The notes: a model not told the origin generated them from the sequence alone. A stretch of 64,000 nucleotides of DNA from Pareuzebyella sediminis (GCF_008367235.1 NZ_VTZS01000006.1:248001-312000); one strand, 5' to 3'. Shown: positions 54,762 to 64,000, numbered from the stretch's first letter. Numbers and translations are program-made.

Positions 54762-54790
54762 AAAAACCGGTGGGAGCACCGGTTTTTTTT
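54762..54790 (+). terminator. Strong intrinsic terminator
   Basis: AAAACCGGTG pairs exactly with CACCGGTTTT around a 4-nt loop and runs into nine T. It probably ends the DUF4197 transcript. The rest of the 54605-54979 gap is AT-rich with no other clear element. Confidence 0.85.
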
Positions 54791-54979
54791 TGTCAAAATA
54801 TTACTCATCCACATTTTATTCATAGTACATACCCTGTATAAATCCGCTCAAAAAATATTCTCTTCAGCCAAAAAATGGAGTAAACTATTATCGGCGTTTA
54901 CCTCTTTTAAGATTTTTTTAAGACCTCGCTCTCCATTATTTCTTAATTTAAACCAAGCTAATTCATCAATCATCACATT

Positions 54980-56482
54980 ATGGGTAGTCCCATAAATCTA
55001 ATCGCGCTTCTATTTTTTTATACCCTTTCGATATCTGCCATACATATTCCTATTGATCCCGAGGGTCATGAGGTTTGGCTAGATTCGCAAGAGTATAGGA
55101 ACTTGCTTAAAAAAGCCGATAGTTTTTATCTTGAACATAAGTATGCCGATGCTATAAAGGCATACGATTTAGTACTGAAGACGCATACCGAGATCAAGGC
55201 TCCTGTACTAAAAAAAATTGCCTTAAGTCATGCCGCGCTTGACCATATCGATGCGTGTGTAGACTATATTGAACGATCGCTACATTTTGAATTTGATCCG
55301 GTAATCTTACAGGATGAAAGGTTTGACTCTGTACGCGAAACCAAAGCTTTTAACACCCTCTACAAAAAATACGACCCATCTTTTGACGTTTGGTCCCTTA
55401 TCTATTTCTATGTATCCTTGATCGGGTTTTACATCGCTATCGTAATCAACTTCAATAAAAAAATCGATCGTATAGCCCGAACGTTGATCAGTTTGTTCAT
55501 TTTCATACACTCTTTCTTCATTCTACACATCTGCGTATCCATCACGAACTATGAATATGTATTCCCACATTCGTACATGATGTCCACTATTTTTTCCCTT
55601 TTATATGGCCCGCTTCTTTACTTTTATTTTAAAAGAACCACCCAAGAGTACTTTTTCAAAAGGATTGACCTATTACACTTGGTACCCACTATTTTACTCT
55701 CTGTATATCTCATCCCAATTTACTTACTTGATGCCGAAGAAAAACTGGCTTTGCTTTTTCGGGATGTGGAAGAGGGTTTTTCAATGGCCAATTTCGCAGT
55801 TACTGCCTTAAAACTGACTTCATTGATAGGCTATGGCTATTTTATTCGAAGGCTATACGTAAAAAGCAAAAAAAGTGGGGAACTATCCAAACAAACGGCA
55901 CTTTGGCAAAGAAATCTATATTATATCCATTTCATGTATATCGCCTCGTACCTGCTTTATTGTATTTTTATTAGCAATGGTCTAGCGCTATTTCATTCAC
56001 AAGTAATCTGTATGGCCTTAATGGTTTTATATATAGGGTATTTTGCCAGTGTTCAGCCCGATGTTTTCAGTGGTGTATTTTCGCTCAACAACCAAGTTCT
56101 TTTTAAATACGAAAAATCAGGGCTCACCGAAAGTCTCTCAAAAGAGCTTATGGAAAATCTAAGGAAACTTTTCGATATAGATAAAATTTACAAAGAGAAC
56201 GATATATGCCTAGAAATGATAGCCGAGCGATTGAATACTACCAGACACAATGCATCTCAGGTCATCAATGAACATTTCGATATGAACTTTCATGAACTTG
56301 TCAATAAGTACCGAATTGAAGAGGCCAAATCTATGTTATGCAAGGACCGTAAAAACAATTTGAATATCATCGATATCGCCTATGAAGTAGGTTACAACAA
56401 CAAAGTAACTTTCAACAAAGCCTTCAAAAAGGATACCAAGCTTACACCCAGCCAATATCAAAAGAAAGTTGTCTCCTCCTAA
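54980..56482 (+). CDS. Membrane-anchored AraC-type transcriptional regulator with periplasmic TPR-like domain
   Basis: The 500-residue protein has an N-terminal signal or anchor helix, a TPR-like region (residues about 35-120: KKADSFYLEHKYADAIKAYD), then about seven hydrophobic segments (about 135-365). An AraC helix-turn-helix pair lies at the C-terminus (about 400-497, IIDIAYEVGYNNKVTFNKAF). Such hybrid regulators in Bacteroidota sense a ligand outside and control neighbouring uptake genes. It lies directly before, and in the same direction as, the SusC/SusD operon. Confidence 0.86.
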   Translation: MGSPINLIALLFFYTLSISAIHIPIDPEGHEVWLDSQEYRNLLKKADSFYLEHKYADAIKAYDLVLKTHTEIKAPVLKKIALSHAALDHIDACVDYIERSLHFEFDPVILQDERFDSVRETKAFNTLYKKYDPSFDVWSLIYFYVSLIGFYIAIVINFNKKIDRIARTLISLFIFIHSFFILHICVSITNYEYVFPHSYMMSTIFSLLYGPLLYFYFKRTTQEYFFKRIDLLHLVPTILLSVYLIPIYLLDAEEKLALLFRDVEEGFSMANFAVTALKLTSLIGYGYFIRRLYVKSKKSGELSKQTALWQRNLYYIHFMYIASYLLYCIFISNGLALFHSQVICMALMVLYIGYFASVQPDVFSGVFSLNNQVLFKYEKSGLTESLSKELMENLRKLFDIDKIYKENDICLEMIAERLNTTRHNASQVINEHFDMNFHELVNKYRIEEAKSMLCKDRKNNLNIIDIAYEVGYNNKVTFNKAFKKDTKLTPSQYQKKVVSS

Positions 56483-56975
56483 GTACGCCAGCGACCTTAG
56501 CTCTATAAATTTATCGTAAGACTCTGTCGGAATGGTAAATTTTGATAGGCCTTCACCCGTAATTGGTAAAAAGCTATTTTCTTTGATTGTTCATCGATCA
56601 TCACTTTAATTGCAGCCTTGGGTGCTTAGACTTCCAAATAGTTGAAGTTTTCTTATTGAGCATTTTCGAATTAGTCATTCATACCATCCCCAGGGCTGCT
56701 TTTACAAACTTTTATTCACCCTACCTTAAATCCATTCCTCGTCTATTAGGCTTAAAATTTGTTATCATTCTTATGATAGTGCGGATGGATCTTTTAAGAA
56801 TACCTACTTCATAACTACGCACTAACAATACTGCAATGTTCTATATGATGAGCGTGGTTTCCTACGAATTGTAAAGAAAGGGTAAGCATTTATCGGGATA
56901 GTAAACGTTTATAAGAGTTTCCTGAAATCTTGTTTAGAGCCCGTTTCTTTGCATCGGGACTAATGAAAAATAATT

Positions 56976-56998
56976 AAGTAGCAGCGAGACGGCTACTT
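56976..56998 (+). other. Hairpin in the susC leader region
   Basis: AAGTAGC pairs exactly with GCTACTT around a 9-nt loop and is followed by TTAAAA. It could be a weak terminator or attenuator in the 640-nt gap (56483-57124). The remainder of that gap has no convincing gene; a 75-codon frame at 56587 lacks coding features. Confidence 0.35.
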
Positions 56999-57046
56999 TT
57001 AAAATTCTTGTAAAGAAAAGCCTCAAAACACATTTTTTAGCCCATA

Positions 57047-57064
57047 CAAGATAAGTATATCTTG
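57047..57064. promoter_or_regulatory. Palindrome upstream of the SusC-like gene
   Basis: CAAGATA, 4 nt, TATCTTG is a perfect inverted repeat 61 nt before the susC ATG. No full TAnnTTTG promoter is visible, so an activated promoter here is plausible. It might bind the AraC-type regulator upstream, but that is a guess. Confidence 0.4.
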
Positions 57065-57124
57065 AATGTCGGCCACTTGGGCACTTCTTCGTTTATCCAC
57101 AATTAACGTATAAAAACGCTACGC

Positions 57125-60100
57125 ATGAAAAACTTTTGCACTCAAGTGCTTATCCTGCTTATAATGGGGATTTCCTTTTCCCATGCACAGGAAAAAACGG
57201 TGACCGGCACCATTATTGATCAAGACGGTATACCACTACCCGGTGTAAGCATTCTAGTAAAAAATACGACAAGAGGTGTACAATCCGATTTTGACGGAAA
57301 CTATACCATTCAAGCTTCTGAAGGTGAGGTTTTGGTTTTTTCGTATTTAGGCCAAAAAACGGAGCAGCGTACTATAAACAGCTCCAACACTCTTAATGTG
57401 CAAATGGAGCAGGATGCACAGGCCCTTGAGGAAGTCGTAGTCACCGCTTTCGGAAAAACGAAACAGAAGAAATCATTAGGCTATGCCACTGTATCGGTAA
57501 CTGCAAAAGATCTAACCGAGGTAACGAATACCAATCCCTTCGAATCCCTTTCAGGAAAGGTAGCGGGCGTTGATATTACTGTTCCCGCGCAACCAGGAGC
57601 ATCGGCCAAAGTCATTTTAAGGGGGTTTAGTTCACTGGGGTCCAATTCTCCGTTGTATATCGTAGACGGATCACCGATAAGCAATGCCAACAATAGAGGA
57701 AGCAACCCCAATAATCTCAGCACGGATGCCACCCGTACGTATGATGCCGGTAACGGGCTTAATGATATAGACCCTAACAATATTGCAAGTATGACTGTTT
57801 TAAAAGGTGCAGCGGCTGCAGCTATTTATGGGTCAAGGGCTTCCAACGGGGCTATCATCATCACCACAAAAAGAGGACTTGAAGGTCAAAAACTACGCGT
57901 CGATATCTCGACGGCAACGGACTTCTCAGAGGTCGGACGGCTACCCAATTATCAGAACGATTTTGGCCAAGGGTGGGCAGGACAAAGCTATTCAAGGGGA
58001 ACCGATGCCAGTAATGAAAATGGCTCATGGGGTGCCCCTTTCGATGGCAAAATAAGAACATGGGGAAATATTGTTGACAATGCCCAGCAAATCAAGCCCT
58101 ATGTGGCCTTAGAAGATAATGTAAAAGACTTCTTTGAGGTCGGAACCGCCTTCACCAATTCCGTGCGTTTGAGCGGGGGAGGCGAAATAACCAACTATTC
58201 CTTAATATTTACAGATACTAACAGCGACGGGGTTATACCTACGGAGACGGATGCCTTCAACCGAAAAGTTTTTAACCTCACTGCGGGAATCAAGGGAAAG
58301 CGCTTTAGGGCACGAACCGTCGCCAATTACATTACCCGAGACCAAAATATAGTAAACACCGGCCAGAGCGATAATGCCGGCGAAGGTGAGAACCTCGTAC
58401 AAGAAATCATTCAAATACCTCGAGATATCAGTATTTTGGATTTAAGGGATTATGAAAACAATCCCTTTAATACAAACGACAATTTTTATACCCCTTATTC
58501 GAGAAATCCATGGTGGACCATCAACGAGAACAAAACATTTTTTGAGACCAATCGATTTTTCGGTAATGTCAATTTGGCTTACGACCTTCTTCCCAATCTG
58601 GTACTTACGGCGCAAGTCGGTGCGGATATTAGCAACAATACCCTCAAAAGCTATGGAGCGATTATCACCTACACCCCAGGTTCACCAAATGCCATTGATG
58701 GTGCCACCAACAATGCCGGCGGTGTGACCGAAGGTAAAAATGATAGAAAGGAATATGATTCTTTTGTGACCCTCGATTACAATTCCGTTTTTTTTAATGA
58801 TTTCTCCTTTAATGCAACCTTGGGTGCTGCCTACAACGAAATTTCAACGAACTTTCTTAGTGTCTCCATTACCGACCTAAGTGTTCCCAATTTCTATGAG
58901 CTTACCAATACAGCTGGCCGTCAGGTCGCTACCCAATCCGACACTAAACGCAGAATTTATGGCCTCTTCGGTTCGGCTGAAGTGGGATATAAGGATAGGG
59001 TATTTTTAACCCTCACAGGACGAAATGACTGGTCTTCTACCTTACCCGTCGATGCCAATTCGTACTTCTACCCATCGGTAGCGCTGAGTGGGGTAGTTAT
59101 TGAAAATGATAACACTTTCGCTAAACTAAGGGCCTCCTACGCAAAGGTCGCTAAAGATACGGGGCCATATGCCACGGCCAATACCTTGATACAAGCCGGA
59201 GTACTATTCGATTTTGGCCAAATCAACTTTCCCATTGCAGGTCAAAATGCTTTTGAACTGAGTGGAATTCTAGGAAACCCCGACCTAAAACCCGAAATCA
59301 CCAGGGAATATGAATTTGGTGCCGAAATCGACCTATTCAACCGACGGGTAAATATAGATGCCGCCTACTATAATAAAGATACCGAAGGAGTAATCATTAA
59401 TCGACCTTTGGCCCGAAGTACAGGTTACCTGTCGACCACTGGAAACTTTATCGACCTGAATAACAAGGGTATTGAGTTGAGTTTGGGGATAGTACCCGTG
59501 CAAACCGAAAATTTCTCTTGGAATCTCAACTATACGTTTACTAAAAATGAAAATGAAGTGACCGACATAGCCGAGGGTCTTTCGGAAATACTGATCAATA
59601 GTGCATTTGCCGTAAACTTCTATGCCGAAAAAGGAAGACCATTAGGGGTGTATAAAACCAGGGTCGCCTCTACCACTCCAGATGGACAAATCATTGTCGA
59701 CCCCGCATCCGGTATTCCTGTACAAACTGATACCGAACAAGAAATCGGTACCTCCCAGCGCGATTTCATTATGGGACTCAAGAATTCCTTGCGATACAAA
59801 AACCTAACCTTGGCGGCCAGCCTCGATTGGAAACAAGGCGGCGAAATGTACTCTTACACCGCCCGATTGTTAGGTTTTACAGGAAATTCAATTCCGACCA
59901 TCTACAATGAAAGATCCCCGTTCATCGTACCGAATTCGGTCAATGACAATGGCGATGGAACGTATTCTGAAAATGTGACCCCTATTGATTATATCAACGT
60001 CACCGGCTTCTATAGTTCCTCAAATAATGGAAGCATTGAAGAATCCCACGTTATAGACAAGACTTTTGTCCGACTTCGGGATATGTCCTTAACCTATACT

Positions 60101-60310
60101 ATTCCAAGAGATTTTGTGGAAAAATTGGGAGTGAGTGCCGCCTCGTTCAGCGTATACGGGAAAAATTTGGCCCTATGGACACCGAAAAGCAACCCCTACA
60201 TAGACCCCGAAGTATCTACCTTCGGCGATGATCTGGCCAGTGAATTTGGGGAATTCGCAGGAAATCCGACCCAACGTACGTACGGATTCGCATTTAAAGT
60301 TTCCTTTTAA
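57125..60310 (+). CDS. SusC/RagA family TonB-linked outer membrane transporter
   Basis: The 1061-residue receptor has a signal peptide ending SHAQ. A carboxypeptidase D regulatory-like domain follows (VTGTIIDQDGIPLPGVSI, about 24-105), then a plug (about 115-235, with MTVLKGAAAAAIYGSRASNG) and a 22-strand-type barrel ending YGFAFKVSF. It pairs with the SusD protein that starts 20 nt later. Together they import an oligosaccharide, peptide or similar ligand. The substrate is not indicated by nearby enzymes. Confidence 0.94.
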   Translation: MKNFCTQVLILLIMGISFSHAQEKTVTGTIIDQDGIPLPGVSILVKNTTRGVQSDFDGNYTIQASEGEVLVFSYLGQKTEQRTINSSNTLNVQMEQDAQALEEVVVTAFGKTKQKKSLGYATVSVTAKDLTEVTNTNPFESLSGKVAGVDITVPAQPGASAKVILRGFSSLGSNSPLYIVDGSPISNANNRGSNPNNLSTDATRTYDAGNGLNDIDPNNIASMTVLKGAAAAAIYGSRASNGAIIITTKRGLEGQKLRVDISTATDFSEVGRLPNYQNDFGQGWAGQSYSRGTDASNENGSWGAPFDGKIRTWGNIVDNAQQIKPYVALEDNVKDFFEVGTAFTNSVRLSGGGEITNYSLIFTDTNSDGVIPTETDAFNRKVFNLTAGIKGKRFRARTVANYITRDQNIVNTGQSDNAGEGENLVQEIIQIPRDISILDLRDYENNPFNTNDNFYTPYSRNPWWTINENKTFFETNRFFGNVNLAYDLLPNLVLTAQVGADISNNTLKSYGAIITYTPGSPNAIDGATNNAGGVTEGKNDRKEYDSFVTLDYNSVFFNDFSFNATLGAAYNEISTNFLSVSITDLSVPNFYELTNTAGRQVATQSDTKRRIYGLFGSAEVGYKDRVFLTLTGRNDWSSTLPVDANSYFYPSVALSGVVIENDNTFAKLRASYAKVAKDTGPYATANTLIQAGVLFDFGQINFPIAGQNAFELSGILGNPDLKPEITREYEFGAEIDLFNRRVNIDAAYYNKDTEGVIINRPLARSTGYLSTTGNFIDLNNKGIELSLGIVPVQTENFSWNLNYTFTKNENEVTDIAEGLSEILINSAFAVNFYAEKGRPLGVYKTRVASTTPDGQIIVDPASGIPVQTDTEQEIGTSQRDFIMGLKNSLRYKNLTLAASLDWKQGGEMYSYTARLLGFTGNSIPTIYNERSPFIVPNSVNDNGDGTYSENVTPIDYINVTGFYSSSNNGSIEESHVIDKTFVRLRDMSLTYTIPRDFVEKLGVSAASFSVYGKNLALWTPKSNPYIDPEVSTFGDDLASEFGEFAGNPTQRTYGFAFKVSF

Positions 60311-60330
60311 CAATACCTAAAAATCAGATA

Positions 60331-61860
60331 ATGATGAAAATTATACTTCGCTTTCTCGTGCTAATGACCTTTTTGGTTTCTTGCGAGCAACAATTGGATA
60401 TCAATAGGGACCCCGATCTGCTGGACCCTGAGGGAGTGGCTATATCTTCGGAAATCGCGGCCGGCATCATTGGCGTGGCAGGTGCCCATGCGTCATCTAT
60501 TTCGTTTGTCGGAGGGGTCTGGTCACAATTCTGGTCGCAAAGTCTTTCTTCAAGCCAATACAGGAACGTTGATAACTATACGGTGGGCACTAATGATTAT
60601 GAAAGGGCCTGGTCAAATAGTTACGATGCCTTGAGTGATATAAGGAATGCAAAAAAAATTGCGTTGGAAAGGGAAAATTGGAACTACTATCTTATCGCTA
60701 CCTGTCTAGAAAACTACACCTTCCAGATTTTAACGGACTTTTATGGGGACATTCCTTATGAAGAAGCAAATGATCCGACCAACTTTACCCCTCATTTTAA
60801 TACTGGGGAAGAAATCTACGATTTGATGATTGTAGAACTCAATGATGCCCTAAGCCGTAATTTAGAATCTTCATCCTTACCTGCCCCCGGCAGCGATGAC
60901 TTCATTTTTGGAGGAAATATGGCCCATTGGATTGAATTCGCCAATACCCTGAAGCTCAAAATATTTCTAAGACAGACCGAAGCCAGACCCGATATTGCGG
61001 CTACCGGAATTACTGCCATGATCAATTCCAACGCCCCATTTTTGACAGTGGATGCCGGTATAGGGCTAGGAGGTGATGTTTTCATAGATGAAGCCAGTCT
61101 TAGTAATCCGCTCTATGAAAGCGACAGGCGACAATTGAATACCCAGAACAATTTAAGGGCAAGTACCACCATGTGGTCATTCTTGAGTGAAAATATGGAT
61201 CCAAGATTAGAGGCTTTTTACCAAACGGAAGATACCGCTGGAGACCCTCTTGGACCATTAGATCAAGGCGATTACAATAGTTTGGCACCTCCGGCAACCA
61301 TTTCCTTGGCCGACATTAGCCCATTATCTCCCGTGTATTTCATCAGTGCGGCCCAAAGCTACTTTATGCAGGCCGAGGCTATGGAACGATATAATGGGGG
61401 GGCCGGTGCCAAAGAACTCTACGACGCCGGTGTTCGGGCAGCCTTTGAAAAAAGTCCGAATTTCTATGATAATTCAAAGGCAGAGGCCAGCCAGACCTGG
61501 GTCTTTTCAGAACCCTACGACAGTTCCGTCTTCATAGCTCCTGGAGGGGCGTACGAATATCCGAGTACGGGTACTTTTGAGGAAAAATTGGAAAACATCA
61601 TCGTACAAAAATGGATTTCTTGCTATCCCGATCAAGGCTATGAATCTTTTTTCGAGCAACATAGAACAGGCTATCCTGAAATTTCTCCAGTACCACAATC
61701 CGATGAAAACTATGTGGCGGGCGAATGGGCCTATTCGGTAGAAGGGTTGACAGGAGGGGTTTTTCCCCAAAGATTGGTCTATCCGAATACGGAAATCTCA
61801 AGAAATTCGAATGCACCGGCAATTGTAGCAATTACGGTTCCTATTTGGTGGAATGATTAA
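60331..61860 (+). CDS. SusD/RagB family nutrient-binding lipoprotein
   Basis: The 509-residue lipoprotein has a lipobox at FLVSCEQ (Cys about 18) and the SusD-like type 2 layout (LDINRDPDLLDPEG, then YFMQAEAMERY). It forms the lid over the SusC barrel. The start is ATG 60331 or the following ATG. It ends overlapping an upstream ATG of the next lipoprotein, showing tight operon packing. Confidence 0.92.
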   Translation: MMKIILRFLVLMTFLVSCEQQLDINRDPDLLDPEGVAISSEIAAGIIGVAGAHASSISFVGGVWSQFWSQSLSSSQYRNVDNYTVGTNDYERAWSNSYDALSDIRNAKKIALERENWNYYLIATCLENYTFQILTDFYGDIPYEEANDPTNFTPHFNTGEEIYDLMIVELNDALSRNLESSSLPAPGSDDFIFGGNMAHWIEFANTLKLKIFLRQTEARPDIAATGITAMINSNAPFLTVDAGIGLGGDVFIDEASLSNPLYESDRRQLNTQNNLRASTTMWSFLSENMDPRLEAFYQTEDTAGDPLGPLDQGDYNSLAPPATISLADISPLSPVYFISAAQSYFMQAEAMERYNGGAGAKELYDAGVRAAFEKSPNFYDNSKAEASQTWVFSEPYDSSVFIAPGGAYEYPSTGTFEEKLENIIVQKWISCYPDQGYESFFEQHRTGYPEISPVPQSDENYVAGEWAYSVEGLTGGVFPQRLVYPNTEISRNSNAPAIVAITVPIWWND

Positions 61861-61876
61861 TGTAAAATTAAAAAGA

Positions 61877-62509
61877 ATGAAAAAACTATGCATAGCACTG
61901 TCGTTTCTTGGTCTAGCCTTCAATATTGCATGTGATGGTGAAGAAACGAACGATGTCAGTCTTGTCACTAATTATGCGACCGTAGAAATTATAGGCAACA
62001 GAACGACGGTAATCAATGTTGGCGAACCCTATACCGATCCGGGTGCCACCTCTGAAATTGCCGGAACCCCTGCCGAATATACGACTAGCGGAACCGTTGA
62101 CACTTCGACACCTGGCGTATATACCCTAACCTATGAAACTATCAATGTGGACGGTTTTGCCGCATCTGCCAGACGGGTGGTGGTGGTTCTGGACACCGAA
62201 CCCAGTGCGTTTGATCTAAGCGGGAGTTGGGCAAGAACCAATGGTAGTCCCGCCACTATCGTAAAGATTTCGGATCGTGAATATACCCATAACAATGCAG
62301 GAGGTGTGGAAGGAGAAAATCAACTAATGGTAACTTTCTATAATGTTGACGACGACCTGCTCTATATCCCCTATCAAGAAAATGCATCGGCTTCCGGCAT
62401 AAGTGTAGAAAGTCTTGATGGCGTATTAGTAGATAATAATAACTTCACTTGGGACTTAAATGCAAGTGCTTTTTATGGCACTTTTACCAGGGTATTCGAG
62501 AGACAATAA
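61877..62509 (+). CDS. Surface lipoprotein with Ig-like DUF5012-type domain
   Basis: From the ATG at 61877 this 210-residue lipoprotein has a signal ending FNIAC. An Ig-like segment follows (VINVGEPYTDPGATSEIAGT, VDTSTPGVYTLTYETINVDG) as in DUF5011/5012 proteins, and then a beta-rich C-terminal half. An ATG eight codons earlier overlaps susD and is less likely. It is the third gene of the SusC/D operon and is likely a surface ligand-binding accessory. Confidence 0.82.
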   Translation: MKKLCIALSFLGLAFNIACDGEETNDVSLVTNYATVEIIGNRTTVINVGEPYTDPGATSEIAGTPAEYTTSGTVDTSTPGVYTLTYETINVDGFAASARRVVVVLDTEPSAFDLSGSWARTNGSPATIVKISDREYTHNNAGGVEGENQLMVTFYNVDDDLLYIPYQENASASGISVESLDGVLVDNNNFTWDLNASAFYGTFTRVFERQ

Positions 62510-62521
62510 AAATAGAATCAT

Positions 62522-63010
62522 ATGAAAAAAGTAATCAGAATATTTCTTTTGCTTGGCACTATACACCTTTTTATTTCTTGTGATGAGGGAGGAGATCCCG
62601 ATCCCGGGGCCACAATGGTCGTCGCCATGTCGGGCGATTGGTTCGTACAAACTTTCGTTGGTGAAACCTTGGTCGCCGATTATGCGCGAATCTCGACCTA
62701 TAATACCTCAGCCAACGACGGAACAGAAATATGGATCGATGATCATGGGAACATATGGGACTTTAAGGTTAAAAGTCCGATCAACCTAAGCGATTTGACC
62801 TTTTCAGGCGACGACTTGAACAGTGATGTCGATGGGTATGTGGTATCGGTAGACATCTCTAATGGAACTATTGTAGAAGACGGGGCTACCACGACCGGTG
62901 GGAATACTGCCGACCGCATCGCTTTCGATGCAGAGTTTTCCGATGACCCTGGAACCGTCTACACCATGATAGGATACAAACGAAATGGGCTATTGGAAGA
63001 TGAGCATTAA
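62522..63010 (+). CDS. Lipid-binding-type lipoprotein (BT2262-like)
   Basis: The 162-residue lipoprotein has a lipobox (LFISCDEGG) and a beta-rich body (SGDWFVQTFVGETLVADYARISTY in part: SGDWFVQTFVGETLV) resembling the lipid-binding lipocalin-like proteins found after SusD in Bacteroidota. It starts 12 nt after the DUF5012-type gene and is probably the last of the operon. The role is an accessory on the cell surface. Confidence 0.78.
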   Translation: MKKVIRIFLLLGTIHLFISCDEGGDPDPGATMVVAMSGDWFVQTFVGETLVADYARISTYNTSANDGTEIWIDDHGNIWDFKVKSPINLSDLTFSGDDLNSDVDGYVVSVDISNGTIVEDGATTTGGNTADRIAFDAEFSDDPGTVYTMIGYKRNGLLEDEH

Positions 63011-63178
63011 AACAACAATGGTGCTATTAGTTCTGACAATATATAGTCGTTCGAAACCGTTAGCATCTTATAAGGAAAGCCTGAGTAAATATCCGTCGGA
63101 AAAGTAAATGTTGATAAGTGCTTCCTGTCTTACGTAGAATATTGCCTTACTTTACATAAAAATAATCAACTTAATACC

Positions 63179-63282
63179 TGTAAAGCAACCCTGAAAATAC
63201 TTCTAAAAAAATCTTCAGTCTCATTTTTTAGGGTACATTATTTGAATTAGCTATCAAAATAAATTCAGGGTTGCATTTTACA
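63179..63282. repeat. Long nested inverted repeat after the SusC/D operon
   Basis: TGTAAAGCAACCCTGAA (63179-63195) pairs with the arm at 63264-63282 over 17 bp with one 2-nt bulge. Inside, CTAAAAAA pairs with TTTTTTAG (63203-63231). The pair encloses about 68 nt. It lies between two converging operons. It could be a large RNA hairpin in the 3' region or a small mobile element (MITE-like). No terminal duplication is obvious. Confidence 0.55.
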
Positions 63283-63308
63283 TTTAGCGGGAAATCATAG
63301 GTATTGTA

Positions 63309-63812
63309 CTATTCTATTTTATGATACAGCCCGTCGAATAACACCGTAATAACCTGCCCTTCCTCCAATACCTCCCATTGCTGGCGTACCGTTCCGTTAT
63401 CGTTCAACGTCCAGGTTATTCGATTCTTAACGATTTGGTCTTCTGGCGTACTTTTTTCTTCTGAGGATAATATCATCTGATTCCCCTTTCTATTACCACT
63501 TAATTTTAGATGACCTCCAGAGTTATCGATCCAAAGCTGTTCCCATTGTTCATTTTCACCATTGTAGAAATTAAGACTGGTACCTGTAGATTTTCCATTA
63601 GAGGAGATCCACCTTTCCCTAAGCGCACAACCACCTTCCACCTTTTCAATCGTATTTTTTCCGACAAGGTTCCCGTTGGAATCAGTCACCGTCCAGGTAC
63701 CCACCCAAAAATCAAATGAATGATAAGCATCGGAGCAGCAAACACAGGCATCCTTCTGACTGAATGCAATGGCCCCGTAGGTCATAAATAATATAACAAT
63801 CAGCTTTTTCAT
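63309..63812 (-). CDS. Exported DUF1579/lipocalin-like protein
   Basis: The 167-residue protein has a signal peptide ending AFSQ, a short cysteine group (DACVCCSDA) and a lipocalin-type opening HSFDFWVGTWTVTDSNG (about 30-46). It then has alternating strands (LRERWISSNGKSTGTSLNFY, part). This resembles DUF1579-like proteins. The ligand is unknown. It lies 27 nt downstream of the hydrolase end on the same strand and may be co-transcribed. Confidence 0.72.
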   Translation of the reverse strand: MKKLIVILFMTYGAIAFSQKDACVCCSDAYHSFDFWVGTWTVTDSNGNLVGKNTIEKVEGGCALRERWISSNGKSTGTSLNFYNGENEQWEQLWIDNSGGHLKLSGNRKGNQMILSSEEKSTPEDQIVKNRITWTLNDNGTVRQQWEVLEEGQVITVLFDGLYHKIE

Positions 63813-63839
63813 AATGTGTCTAAAACCTAGCGAAAGATA

Positions 63840-64000
63840 CTAGTTCTTGAAACTTGACACGTACCCGATTACAAATTTGTTGAAGAAATCAGGTTGTTCC
63901 ACGTTGACCACGTGACCGCATTGTTCAATAGTCAACAAACTAGATAGACTCTGTTTTTTAACCATTTTTTTCACCGAGGAAAGAAAGAGATAATCTTCCC
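63840..64000 (-). CDS. Alpha/beta hydrolase (partial, C-terminus only)
   Basis: The frame is open from the right edge to a TAG at 63840, giving 52 residues. These include the late catalytic-histidine segment CGHVVNVEQPDFFNKFV, typical of alpha/beta hydrolases, before a short tail. The N-terminal part with the nucleophile lies outside the window. Confidence 0.7.
   Translation of the reverse strand, partial: EDYLFLSSVKKMVKKQSLSSLLTIEQCGHVVNVEQPDFFNKFVIGYVSSFKN

Noticed and set aside
56587-56814. 75-codon frame upstream of the SusC-like gene
   Set aside because: No homology features or promoter support, and the composition looks non-coding.

Overview
The window looks like chromosomal DNA of a marine-type member of the Flavobacteriaceae (phylum Bacteroidota). 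The support is a SusC/SusD pair, many small secreted lipoproteins and DUF families typical of this group, repeated matches to the flavobacterial promoter (TTTG, about 20 nt, TAnnTTTG), weak Shine-Dalgarno signals, a cyclophilin-FKBP fusion, a two-motif DnaJ and a bacillithiol-type YfiT protein. I saw no rRNA, tRNA, CRISPR array, transposase or phage gene. Most of the window reads as stable core genome, with a nutrient-uptake locus at the right end. Genus cannot be told from the sequence alone.

Left part (1-24 kb). A minus-strand operon of DUF4856 lipoprotein, imelysin-like lipoprotein and HTTM membrane protein (cut by the window edge) resembles an iron-related surface cluster. It is followed by an esterase-bicupin fusion, HMG-CoA lyase, a Dabb protein, pyrD, a small exported protein and a stand-alone TonB-dependent receptor. 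Then come pepT, a YdeI-type protein, a Tat-exported Gfo/Idh/MocA oxidoreductase, the nusB-DUF1573-yajC group, an ABC exporter half, a PUR-alpha-like protein, a large M14 peptidase, and an acyltransferase overlapping a BASS-family transporter.

Middle (24-45 kb). Redox and thiol functions (redoxin, YfiT, 1-Cys peroxiredoxin) are followed by an unrecognised lipoprotein plus helical protein pair, a cold-shock protein, a 29-codon membrane peptide, the CFBP immunophilin, an M28 peptidase overlapping PPK2, and an NtrC-like activator with no DNA-binding domain. Next are an operon of ABC ATPase, permease, MscS and DUF6268, then grpE-dnaJ under a full consensus promoter, a TIGR01777 epimerase, DUF4920-mnmD, a branched-chain aminotransferase, a MazG-like protein, two small membrane proteins and crcB.

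Right part (45-64 kb). glnK-amtB-porin form a nitrogen-uptake module preceded by two copies of an identical spaced palindrome. After esterase, MscS, Lrp/AsnC, a possible Avd/S23-like helical protein and purU, a membrane-anchored AraC-type regulator precedes a SusC-SusD operon with two accessory lipoproteins. This suggests sensing and import of a glycan or peptide-like nutrient, but no degradative enzyme lies beside it to name the substrate. The window ends with a lipocalin-like protein and the tail of an alpha/beta hydrolase.

No gene set here can be called a new defence or mobile system. The least explained items are the 26519-27756 gene pair, the palindromes upstream of glnK, the 104-bp nested inverted repeat at 63179-63282, and the small membrane peptide at 28277.
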